Shown one piece after another: positions 7,628-13,255 of a stretch of DNA of 13,255 nucleotides (position 1 is the stretch's first letter; every line of letters begins with the position of its first letter). Position numbers and translations under genes: made by a program. Location of the stretch: contig JAVBMB010000003.1 in assembly GCA_031552995.1 (NCBI GenBank), positions 1-13,255 on the forward strand, read 5' to 3'. The DNA comes from JAVBMB01 sp031552995 (GTDB lineage: Bacteria; Bacillota; Clostridia; Oscillospirales; Butyricicoccaceae). The notes under the pieces were generated by a model. It worked only from the letters and a program-made list of their open reading frames with translations. It was not told where the DNA came from and ran no database searches.

Positions 7628-7666
7628 GGATGCCTGACCGCGGCTGGTCAGGCATCCCTGATTTTT
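7628..7666 (+). terminator. Perfect 12-bp hairpin with T-run on the + strand
   Basis: GGATGCCTGACC (7628-7639) and GGTCAGGCATCC (7646-7657) pair perfectly around a 6-base loop, followed on the + strand by CTGATTTTTGT. This is a good intrinsic terminator for + transcription, yet no + strand gene precedes it. On the minus strand the hairpin is followed by TTTCACGATT, a weaker U-tract, and it sits about 230 bases past the HAD stop. It could therefore serve the minus-strand operon, or end an unannotated + transcript. Apart from this hairpin and those at 7368-7398 and 7491-7562, the gene-free stretch 7280-7885 shows nothing recognisable. Confidence 0.65.
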
Positions 7667-7885
7667 GTATTAGCCAGGCGCAGGTTTAACCACGCTTCGG
7701 TGGCTTTTGCGGCTTCTCTCGCTGCGCCGGCTCTAAACCTTGAATATCGGCGGATACCGGCGGCTGCTCTGAACTTTCCGATTAAAAAATCCCCGCAAAT
7801 CCACTGCCAGGGATTATTCGGCACCTGCATGAAGCCTGCCATATCCGCCGCTTATGGCGCGGGCGCGAATTTCAGAGTACCCGGT

Positions 7886-8710
7886 TCACGGCATGGCGTT
7901 TGCCAGCAGCCACCTGACGACGCCGTTGTCATCATTAGAGCCGATGACGGCATTTGCCGCTTTTTTCACCTCGTCTTTTGCGTTTGCCACGGCATAGCAG
8001 GCGTCACACGCTTCAAACAGCGGCAGGTCGTTCAGGTTGTCGCCAAAGCCTACAAGCGTGCTGTACCCGCCGCGGTCTTTCATCTTTACGGCGGCGTCGC
8101 GCTTCGAGGCCGCGGCGCTGCACACCTCGACTATCCACGGGCGCAGGCCGTATGTATCCTGATACATAAACGCGCGCGCATCACGCAACGCCCGCAGTTC
8201 GTCATAAACTGCGGCCAAAACGTCATGCTCGCCCAGAAGGGCGAAGTATATTGTGTCGTCATCCGCTATATCCCGCAAATGGCGCACACGCAAAAATCGC
8301 TTGTTATACTTCTGCCGCCGCTCTTCGTAAAACTGCCGCATATGCTGCGAATCAAGCGACTGGTAATACGTCGTCAGCTCACCGTCTCGCAAGGTATACA
8401 AAAACCCCGGCGCCCCGTGCGCCTGCATAATGTCGGCGACGCGCACGGCAGCGGCGGCGCCGATTGTCTCGCGCCCGGTATACGCCTGCCGCGACATATC
8501 ATATTCAAGGACGCCGTTCATTAAAATCAGCGGCAGGTCAAGCTTCAGCCCGTCCAATATCACACGCGTCGACACCTCAGTCCTCGCCGTGGCCACAGTA
8601 AAGCGCAGCCCGCACGCTATCAGCGTGTTCATCGTGTCACGCGTGTACGCATCAAGCACTCCCTCACTGTTTAGCAGCGTGCCGTCAAGGTCTGATATAA
8701 AAAGCGTCAT
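7886..8710 (-). CDS. Cof-type HAD-superfamily hydrolase
   Basis: A 274-residue cytosolic phosphatase of the HAD superfamily, Cof (IIB cap) subfamily. Motif I is DLDGTLL with nucleophile Asp7 and acid/base Asp9; motif II threonine is in TART (41-44); motif III lysine is Lys203 in ASKRDA; motif IV is GDNLNDLP (223-230) with Asp224 and Asp228. The SNDDNGV near the C-terminus (258-264) is typical of the subfamily. The cap domain lies between about 80 and 185. Substrates of this group are diverse sugar and nucleotide phosphates, so none can be named. Its ATG overlaps the stop of the upstream GntR gene (ATGA), which indicates translational coupling. It is the last gene of the alr-M55-gntR-HAD operon; its link to D-amino-acid metabolism is contextual only. 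Confidence 0.92.
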   Translation of the reverse strand: MTLFISDLDGTLLNSEGVLDAYTRDTMNTLIACGLRFTVATARTEVSTRVILDGLKLDLPLILMNGVLEYDMSRQAYTGRETIGAAAAVRVADIMQAHGAPGFLYTLRDGELTTYYQSLDSQHMRQFYEERRQKYNKRFLRVRHLRDIADDDTIYFALLGEHDVLAAVYDELRALRDARAFMYQDTYGLRPWIVEVCSAAASKRDAAVKMKDRGGYSTLVGFGDNLNDLPLFEACDACYAVANAKDEVKKAANAVIGSNDDNGVVRWLLANAMP

Positions 8711-9447
8711 ACGCCGCCGAGTTCAAGCGAAATCGTATACTCGTACTGCGAGTAGGTGCTGAACTGTTCGAGCAGCTCAACCAGCTCTCCGTCCGCGCTG
8801 TATGACTCACGCTCAATGCGGGTCAGCGGCTCGCCGAGAGGCATATTCAGCTTTTCCGCAAGCTCCGCGTCGGCGCGTATAGCGAATATGCGCTGGAAAC
8901 CGCGCCCGAGTGTAACATTGCACTTTTCTACCAGCATCTCATATGTCGTCATGCACGCGGCCTCTTCGCTTGTAATCTTGCCGCCGTACTTAATCGGCAG
9001 ATAGCTCTTCGCGTAGTCAACAACACGGCTCTCAAGCGAATGTGTTCTGGCGATGCAGTAACATGTCGGCCCCATAAGCCTGACCACATTTCCCGGCAGA
9101 TAGTCCGGCGTATCAATCTCAGCCATCATCAGCACCCGCGTATTATGGGTGTCGTTATCCTCGCCAAACAGCACATCAACATAGTTCGTAAAGAAGTTGT
9201 GCTTGTTAGCCAGCAGATTGCGGCTGACAAATGTCCCCTTTCCCTGCTTTATCTCCACAATCCCCTGTGTCTCCAGCACCTGAAGCGCCTTGCGTATTGT
9301 TATAATGCTGACATTATATTTTTCCGCAAGCTCTTTATGCGTACCGAGGCAACCGTCGCCCGGAACGCGCTTTTGCCGTATATCCTCTTTAAGGAGGCTT
9401 ACAATCTGCTCGTACATCGAAATGGATGAGTTCCGTTCCAGCATCAT
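8707..9447 (-). CDS. GntR-family (HutC/UTRA-type) transcriptional regulator
   Basis: A 246-residue one-component regulator. Residues about 10-76 form the GntR winged helix-turn-helix: MYEQIVSLLKEDI, then HKELAEKYNVSIITIRKAL (37-55) and the wing QGIVEIKQGKGTFVS (61-75). Residues about 95-240 fit a UTRA effector-binding domain. The usual LPSEREL turn before the recognition helices reads LGTHKEL (34-40), a variant of the motif. Two tandem ATGs (9447 and 9444) are possible starts; AAGAAGG upstream is spaced about 9 bases from the first, so that is preferred. It lies 55 bases after the M55 gene and overlaps the HAD gene by 4 bases. Likely role is control of this operon and perhaps the divergent dpp genes in response to a pathway metabolite (inference). 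Confidence 0.92.
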   Translation of the reverse strand: MMLERNSSISMYEQIVSLLKEDIRQKRVPGDGCLGTHKELAEKYNVSIITIRKALQVLETQGIVEIKQGKGTFVSRNLLANKHNFFTNYVDVLFGEDNDTHNTRVLMMAEIDTPDYLPGNVVRLMGPTCYCIARTHSLESRVVDYAKSYLPIKYGGKITSEEAACMTTYEMLVEKCNVTLGRGFQRIFAIRADAELAEKLNMPLGEPLTRIERESYSADGELVELLEQFSTYSQYEYTISLELGGV

Positions 9448-9502
9448 GTTTTATGGCCTTCTTTCTGCCGCGGGCTGCCGGGGCGGGCAAGAGTGCGGCT
9501 GT

Positions 9503-10300
9503 CTACAGAATCCATTTTATCGTTCTGAGTATCTCGACGAAGTTATCGTTTTCAAATGCGACTATGTTCGGTGTCAGGCGTGATACGCCGGGGAAGTTCG
9601 ACACCTTTTCGGCATAGTGATAGTCCTTAAAGAATACCTCAACATTGAAGTGCGGCGGCAATGTTATTTTTGCCTTGCTCAAATCCTGCGATACAGCCTT
9701 CTGCGCCGTCTCTTTGATTTCACGCAGTGTCTTGACGGGTGAATAATTGCGGGTAAGGCTGCCGACAGCCTCCTTGACGGCGACGGTCATAAGCCTGGGA
9801 TGCATGTCTGCGACGCTTTCGCACAGCAGCTTATCTCCAGACAGGAAAACAGTCGGCACGCCCTCGAGCGCGCACGCCCAGCTGTACAGCATAAACTCCG
9901 GCGCGGGGCGGCCGTTTATCGTTATCCACGCCGGCCTGGTGCTTATCGTGTGCGACAGCGGATTGCCCGGCGAGCCCGCCGCCGAGTGATAGCCGACAAA
10001 CATGGCGCACGCGAACGAGCTGTCCACGCCTTCTGCCATCGAGTATGGATGATATGACCAGTTTCGCTGAAGCGTAACGCCCTCCGGCATACGCGTCGGG
10101 TCGATATTGAGGCCGGAGCCGTGGGCATCCTTGATTAAAATCTCGGTCGCGCCGGCGGCAAAAGCGCCCTCGCAGGCGGCGATGACTTCCTTTGTCATCT
10201 GCTCGGCATGGCGCGGGTATGTCGGGTGGGTTCTGTCGCACTCGTCCCAGCTGTTTGTGGTGGTAATGCCTTCGATATCCGCGCTTATAAATACTTTCAT
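9503..10300 (-). CDS. M55-family zinc D-aminopeptidase (DppA-like)
   Basis: Cytosolic metallopeptidase that in characterised members (Bacillus subtilis DppA) removes N-terminal D-amino acids, especially D-Ala, from short peptides. The 265 residues match the family. Zinc ligands can be placed by alignment to DppA: Asp8 and Glu10 in SADIEG, His60 in DAHGSG, His104 in GYHSAAG and Glu135 in NGRPAPEF; His117 in LSHTIS corresponds to the catalytic histidine. DppA assembles as a decamer; that is not testable here. AGAGGTG lies 6 bases before the ATG. It is 42 bases after alr and 55 before gntR. The adjacent racemase and the divergent Dpp-type permeases agree with processing imported D-amino-acid dipeptides. 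Specificity is inferred from the family. Confidence 0.93.
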   Translation of the reverse strand: MKVFISADIEGITTTNSWDECDRTHPTYPRHAEQMTKEVIAACEGAFAAGATEILIKDAHGSGLNIDPTRMPEGVTLQRNWSYHPYSMAEGVDSSFACAMFVGYHSAAGSPGNPLSHTISTRPAWITINGRPAPEFMLYSWACALEGVPTVFLSGDKLLCESVADMHPRLMTVAVKEAVGSLTRNYSPVKTLREIKETAQKAVSQDLSKAKITLPPHFNVEVFFKDYHYAEKVSNFPGVSRLTPNIVAFENDNFVEILRTIKWIL

Positions 10301-10342
10301 ATCTGCACCTCTAACAATTTTTTGTGATTCCGGCGCCGAGCG

Positions 10343-11479
10343 TCATCTGACGTAAAGGCGTTTTACCCTGTTGCCTATTGTGGCAATCGTGGCAAGATAG
10401 CTCTGCCCCATCTTTTCCTGAAGCTCAAACACCGAGATAAACTCATCCCCATCGCGCCCGACGAGTGTGACGAGGTCGTTCATGTTAACGTCAATGCCTG
10501 TCACATCCAAAAACGCCTGATCCATGCAGAAGCCTATGACCGGCACACGTTTTCCGTTGACAAGCATATCGGGATGCTGGAACAGCGCCAGATGGCGCGA
10601 GTATCCGTCTCCGAAGCCGACGCTTATCGTCGCCACTTTTGTCTCGCGCTGCGCCTTGAAAAAACGGTTGTATCCCACCGTATCACCGGCTTTAATCGTC
10701 TTGACATTCGTGACAAACGCGCGCCAGCGCAGAACCTCTTCAAGCTCCAGCGCGTTTTTCGGCGCAAGGCATGTGTCGTAGCCAAAGAATATGCCCGCGG
10801 CGCGTATATGCGTCACCATCGGGTCTTTCATCCACGATATCGACGCTGTGTTGAACGCGTGGACAAAATCAAGTTTAAAGCCGTATTTAGAAATCTGCGC
10901 CACACCGGCGCGGAACTTCTCCATCTGCTCGAGCGTAAACGTCTTGTCAAGCGCCTCCGACTCGGCAAAGTGCGTGTAAGCGCCGACGACCTCTATATTA
11001 GCCAGCGTTTTCAGCAGCCGGCACATCACGTCCATGTCGGGGCCGGGGATGACGCCGATGCGGTTCAGGCCGGTCTCCACCTTGATATGTACGCGCGCTT
11101 TTTTGTTTTGCTTCGCGGCCTCGCCGTCAAGCAGGCGCAGGTACTCCTCGTTATACGCAGGCGTCATAAGCCCCAGCCGCACAGCCATTGGGATATTGCC
11201 GTACGGCACGCCGCCCATGACAAGTATATCGCAGCCGACGCCGGCCTCGCGCATCTGCTGCGCCTCGTACACCTGCGCCACGGCAATGCAGTCGACGCCG
11301 CATTCACGCGTCATGAACAGGGCCATTTCAACAAGCCCCGCGGCGTAGGCGTTTGCTTTCAGCACCGGCATAAGCTTTACATCCGGCCCGATATGACGTT
11401 TTATCTTATCGACATTCTCCTTAAATATTTTCAAATCCACTTCGAGATACGAGTTGTAAACGCATTCACAGATGTCCAT
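10343..11479 (-). CDS. alr: Alanine racemase, PLP-dependent
   Basis: Fold-type III racemase interconverting L- and D-alanine. From the chosen start the protein is 378 residues. The PLP lysine is Lys41 in VLKANAYAAG, with Tyr45; the usual YGHG here reads YAAG. Further landmarks are KVETGLNRIG (Lys133, Arg140), HIRAAGIFFGYD with the PLP-nitrogen arginine Arg226, and the C-terminal-domain catalytic Tyr270 in VGYNRFF, then GFCMDQ (Met319). All expected catalytic residues are present. The longest frame begins at an ATG at 11494, but GGAAGG (11492-11487) lies 7 bases before the third in-frame ATG (11479), giving MDICECVYNSYLEVDL, which fits the family N-terminus better. It leads the operon with the D-aminopeptidase, so a catabolic role converting salvaged D-Ala to L-Ala is plausible; a broader substrate range is possible. 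Confidence 0.92.
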   Translation of the reverse strand: MDICECVYNSYLEVDLKIFKENVDKIKRHIGPDVKLMPVLKANAYAAGLVEMALFMTRECGVDCIAVAQVYEAQQMREAGVGCDILVMGGVPYGNIPMAVRLGLMTPAYNEEYLRLLDGEAAKQNKKARVHIKVETGLNRIGVIPGPDMDVMCRLLKTLANIEVVGAYTHFAESEALDKTFTLEQMEKFRAGVAQISKYGFKLDFVHAFNTASISWMKDPMVTHIRAAGIFFGYDTCLAPKNALELEEVLRWRAFVTNVKTIKAGDTVGYNRFFKAQRETKVATISVGFGDGYSRHLALFQHPDMLVNGKRVPVIGFCMDQAFLDVTGIDVNMNDLVTLVGRDGDEFISVFELQEKMGQSYLATIATIGNRVKRLYVR

Positions 11480-11545
11480 CGGCATACCTTCCATACTACA
11501 TAGTTTTTTTAATAAGCGCCCGGGTGTAGCAGACGAGAATGATAA

Positions 11546-11564
11546 TGTGTAATTATATCACACA
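11546..11564 (-). promoter_or_regulatory. Extended -10 promoter of the alr operon with overlapping inverted repeat
   Basis: On the minus strand TGATATAAT (11560-11552) is a consensus extended -10 box; no good -35 is seen, which extended -10 promoters tolerate. The start point would be near 11545, giving a leader of about 65 bases to the ATG at 11479. A perfect inverted repeat TGTGT-N9-ACACA (11546-11564) is centred on the -10 box, a suitable place for a repressor, possibly the GntR protein of the operon. The operator role is inferred. Confidence 0.55.
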
Positions 11565-11612
11565 CAGGCAACGCAAAACCATAATCTTAGCAATTATAAC
11601 ATATTTAACACC

Positions 11613-11643
11613 AATTTTCGCAAAATTGCAATTTTGTATTTTG
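11613..11643. repeat. Palindrome cluster in the alr/dppB intergenic region
   Basis: A perfect 16-bp palindrome CAAAATTGCAATTTTG (11621-11636) is overlapped on the left by AATTTT-CGC-AAAATT (11613-11627) and followed by another ATTTTG (11638-11643). The half CAAAATTGC recurs at 11850-11858 nearer to dppB. Such clustered half-sites in a divergent promoter region suggest a regulator binding site, though AT-rich sequence yields short palindromes by chance. Confidence 0.4.
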
Positions 11644-11732
11644 CATGACAGCAGAGCCGCATTTGCCGGCCGACACAGACTGCATATTTATGATTTTATA
11701 TGTATAAAAATGCTATCAAAAATACTAAAAAG

Positions 11733-11778
11733 CAGCAAAAAGCGCCAGACTTATCTCTAAATATCGCTATTCTTGCTG
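11733..11778 (+). repeat. Terminator-like interrupted inverted repeat
   Basis: CAGCAA (11733-11738) and TTGCTG (11773-11778) enclose AGCG (11741-11744) and CGCT (11765-11768), giving a two-part stem around a 20-base loop. It is followed on the + strand by ATTTTATTATATATT. It might end leftover + transcription before the dppB promoter, or be a chance structure; pairing is modest. Confidence 0.25.
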
Positions 11779-11833
11779 ATTTTATTATATATTATCATAA
11801 TATTATATTGCATTTACGTTGTCAATTCATTAA

Positions 11834-11847
11834 CATTTTTAAAAATG
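11834..11847. repeat. 14-bp perfect palindrome upstream of the dppB promoter
   Basis: CATTTTTAAAAATG reads the same on both strands. It lies about 50 bases upstream of the dppB -10 box and three bases before a second copy of the CAAAATTGC element (11850-11858). A regulator site is possible, but the A/T composition makes chance likely. Confidence 0.3.
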
Positions 11848-11894
11848 CACAAAATTGCCAATGAGAATTCATCATACCCACCAAACTTATGATA

Positions 11895-11903
11895 TGATAT
11901 AAT
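11895..11903 (+). promoter_or_regulatory. Candidate extended -10 promoter for the dpp operon
   Basis: TGATATAAT at 11895-11903 is a consensus extended -10 box on the + strand and lies within a 14-bp AT palindrome (11897-11910). The matching -35 position (11875-11880, TACCCA) is poor. A second, weaker candidate is TTGACG at 11921-11926 with TAATCT 17 bases later. The first promoter would give a leader of about 190 bases before dppB. Confidence 0.5.
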
Positions 11904-11961
11904 ATTATATGATGTTTGCATTGACGAAGCGGTAAATTCGTGCTAATCTAATCATTAATTG

Positions 11962-12064
11962 GGGCCTAAGACGTTGTTAATGTTTTTTTAACGTATAAGG
12001 CCCATCATGTCAGCCGCGCACACCGAAGCCATATGTTGCGGCTCTAACCGGCCCGAACCGGCCC
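11962..12064 (+). promoter_or_regulatory. Structured 5' leader of dppB
   Basis: Three elements are visible. A hairpin pairs GGGCCT (11962-11967) with AGGCCC (11998-12003) and inside it ACGTT (11971-11975) with AACGT (11990-11994). A second pairs AGCCGC (12012-12017) with GCGGCT (12038-12043). A direct repeat AACCGGCCC occurs at 12046-12054 and 12056-12064, and its GGCCC can also pair with GGGCC of the first hairpin. No known riboswitch class was recognised and no terminator-like U-run directly follows a stem. A regulatory role is inferred. Confidence 0.35.
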
Positions 12065-12099
12065 AAATGATTAAATATTCTTTTTTTGGAGGCGGTCTT

Positions 12100-13035
12100 T
12101 TGATTCAGTATGTCATCAAACGCCTGCTGCAGACATTTATTGTGTTGATAGGCGTAACGCTTGTCACGTTTATGCTGCTCAACATCGTACCGGGCGACCC
12201 CATACTTATGATGCTCGGTCAGCGGGCGGACCAGGAGACTGTCGAGCGTGTCCGGCACGAGTGGGGGCTGGACAGACCCCTGCCAGAGCAGTACGTCGAC
12301 TTCGTATCCAACGCCATCCGGGGTGATTTTGGCAATTCTTACTATACAAAGGAGCCGGTTACGCAGACTATATTCCGTAGGCTGGTGCCGTCGGCCAAAG
12401 TCGCCGGCCTGTCATACCTGCTTGCGATTGTTGTCGGAATCGCAATCGGCATTGTAAGCGCCATAAACCGCGGCAAGCCGGCGGACCGCATTCTGATGAG
12501 CTGTATTGTGCTGTTTATGTCGGCGCCTGCGTTCTGGGTCGGCATGATACTTCAGATTATATTCGGCCTGAAGCTGAAATGGCTGCCGATATCGGGCCTT
12601 GACTCGTGGAAGGCATACATACTGCCATGCATTACGCTTGGCCTGCGCTACGCCGCCACGACGGCCAGGTTCACACGAACGGCCATGCTCGACGTCATCG
12701 GGCAGGATTATGTGCGAACCGCGCGCGCCAAAGGCCTTAAAGAGAACATTGTCATCAGCGGCCATGCGCTTAAAAACGCGCTTATCCCCATTGTAACAAT
12801 GTCCGGCATGCAGCTTGGCGGCCTGATGAGCGGCGCAATGCTGACAGAGACGGTCTTCAATATCCACGGCATGGGCAAGCTGACGGTCGATTCGATGCTG
12901 CAGCGCGACATGCCTCTGCTGCAGGGGTGCGTCGTCTATCTTGCGTCTATATTCGTCATGATGAACCTGATTGTTGACCTGCTGTACGCGGTCATCGATC
13001 CTCGCATACGCGTATCGAAAAAGGCGGTGGCATGA
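12100..13035 (+). CDS. dppB: Dipeptide/oligopeptide ABC transporter permease, DppB/OppB type
   Basis: Inner-membrane permease of a peptide (or nickel) ABC importer; 311 residues from the chosen start. It opens with IQYVIKRLLQTFIVLIGVTL, typical of DppB, and has about six membrane segments (roughly 9-30, 100-122, 133-157, 172-190, 230-252, 274-298). The large external loop carries PGDP (31-34) and RGDFGNSY (74-81). The EAA loop that docks on the ATPase is QDYVRTARAKGLKENIVISG (202-221). The frame extends upstream to an ATG at 12007, but the TTG at 12100 has GGAGG (12088-12092) 7 bases before it and gives the family N-terminus, so it is preferred. The gene overlaps the next permease by ATGA. 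The substrate is inferred as peptide from the family and from the divergent D-aminopeptidase. Confidence 0.93.
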   Translation: MIQYVIKRLLQTFIVLIGVTLVTFMLLNIVPGDPILMMLGQRADQETVERVRHEWGLDRPLPEQYVDFVSNAIRGDFGNSYYTKEPVTQTIFRRLVPSAKVAGLSYLLAIVVGIAIGIVSAINRGKPADRILMSCIVLFMSAPAFWVGMILQIIFGLKLKWLPISGLDSWKAYILPCITLGLRYAATTARFTRTAMLDVIGQDYVRTARAKGLKENIVISGHALKNALIPIVTMSGMQLGGLMSGAMLTETVFNIHGMGKLTVDSMLQRDMPLLQGCVVYLASIFVMMNLIVDLLYAVIDPRIRVSKKAVA

Positions 13036-13255
13036 TGAGTAAAAAAGGTGACAGATACGCCCGGAAGTGGGAAAAGCGCCAGCAGGAGCTGGAAAAACGC
13101 GCCAACAACGGCGGCAGCGTCAAAGTAAGCGGATATTATTCTGACAGCATGCGCCGCCTGCGAAAAAATAAGCTGGCCATGTTCTGCCTTGCTTTCATAA
13201 TCCTCATTATAGTCATCGCCATAGCGGCGCCGCTTTTTGCCCCTTTTGACCCATA
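13032..13255 (+). CDS. dppC: Peptide ABC transporter permease, DppC/OppC type (N-terminal part)
   Basis: Partial gene cut by the window end; 74 complete codons are visible. A charged cytoplasmic N-terminus of about 45 residues (RKWEKRQQELEKR at 11-23, then YYSDSMRRLRKNK) leads into one membrane segment (about 47-68) and APLFAPFDP (66-74), the characteristic OppC/DppC opening in which the first helix is followed by a proline-rich exit. The ATG at 13032 overlaps the dppB stop (ATGA); a second in-frame ATG at 13035 is equally possible, with GGCGGTGG at 13023-13030 serving either. Together with DppB it would form the heterodimeric channel; ATPases and a binding protein are expected beyond the window. 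Confidence 0.88.
   Translation, partial: MMSKKGDRYARKWEKRQQELEKRANNGGSVKVSGYYSDSMRRLRKNKLAMFCLAFIILIIVIAIAAPLFAPFDP

Noticed and set aside
7648..7842. A 64-residue minus-strand open frame after the HAD gene (MAGFMQVPNNPWQW...)
   Set aside because: The stop falls inside the hairpin stem, the upstream site is poor, and no family was recognised. It is possible as a small protein but unsupported.
7622..8524. A 300-residue + strand open frame opposite the HAD gene
   Set aside because: It starts at the terminator hairpin, runs antisense to a HAD hydrolase with all four motifs, and has no recognisable domain or ribosome binding site.
11539..11760. A 73-residue + strand open frame in the AT-rich intergenic region
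   Set aside because: It has no ribosome binding site, overlaps the alr promoter on the opposite strand, and its Ile/Lys/Tyr-rich composition is explained by AT-rich DNA.
11921..11949. TTGACG ... TAATCT as the main dppB promoter
   Set aside because: The -35 is good but the -10 matches only 3/6; the extended -10 at 11895-11903 is much closer to consensus, so it is mentioned only as an alternative.
12046..12064. Tandem AACCGGCCC repeat as the start of a CRISPR or longer repeat array
   Set aside because: There are only two adjacent 9-base copies with no spacer of suitable size; it was kept only as a leader element.

Overview
The window (about 13.3 kb, mostly GC-rich coding sequence with a sharply AT-rich gap near 11.5-12.0 kb) looks like a chromosome segment of a Clostridia-type Firmicute. 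The reasons are the acyl-chain gene order fabG-fabF-accB-fabZ-accC-accD-accA, the split carboxyltransferase with a zinc-finger AccD and a short AccA, strong AGGAGG-like ribosome binding sites, two likely TTG starts, and a GntR/UTRA regulator beside a D-aminopeptidase. The exact family cannot be fixed from the sequence; a gut-type Oscillospiraceae or Christensenellales relative is a guess.

Region 1 (12-5848, + strand) is the 3' part of a type II fatty-acid synthesis operon. It encodes 3-oxoacyl-ACP reductase, 3-oxoacyl-ACP synthase II, the complete four-subunit acetyl-CoA carboxylase (biotin carrier, biotin carboxylase, carboxyltransferase beta and alpha) and the FabZ dehydratase. Genes abut or overlap by 4 to 14 bases. 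The first ~60 bases of fabG look abnormal: the NADP-binding glycine motif is degraded. The operon ends at a nearly perfect bidirectional hairpin terminator (5939-5976).

Region 2 (6011-7885) holds one convergent, minus-strand MFS transporter of unknown substrate, with a recognisable promoter and an adjacent long inverted repeat. Behind it lies a 606-base gene-free stretch carrying several hairpins, including a terminator-like hairpin with its T-run on the + strand and no gene before it.

Region 3 (7886-11479, - strand) is a four-gene operon read in the order alanine racemase, M55 D-aminopeptidase, GntR/UTRA regulator, Cof-type HAD phosphatase; the last two overlap by ATGA. Region 4 (12100-13255, + strand) is divergent and starts a DppB/DppC-type peptide ABC transporter, cut by the window end. 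Between them is a 620-base AT-rich divergent promoter region with extended -10 boxes, several palindromes and a structured leader ahead of dppB.

Taken together, regions 3 and 4 suggest a peptide-salvage locus: import of D-amino-acid-containing (for example peptidoglycan-derived) oligopeptides, release of the N-terminal D-amino acid by the M55 enzyme, racemisation of D-Ala to L-Ala, and control by the GntR protein. This is inference from family membership and neighbourhood; the parts resemble a rearranged Bacillus dppA-dppBCDE set with a dedicated racemase and regulator. No rRNA, tRNA, CRISPR array, insertion sequence or phage gene was seen.
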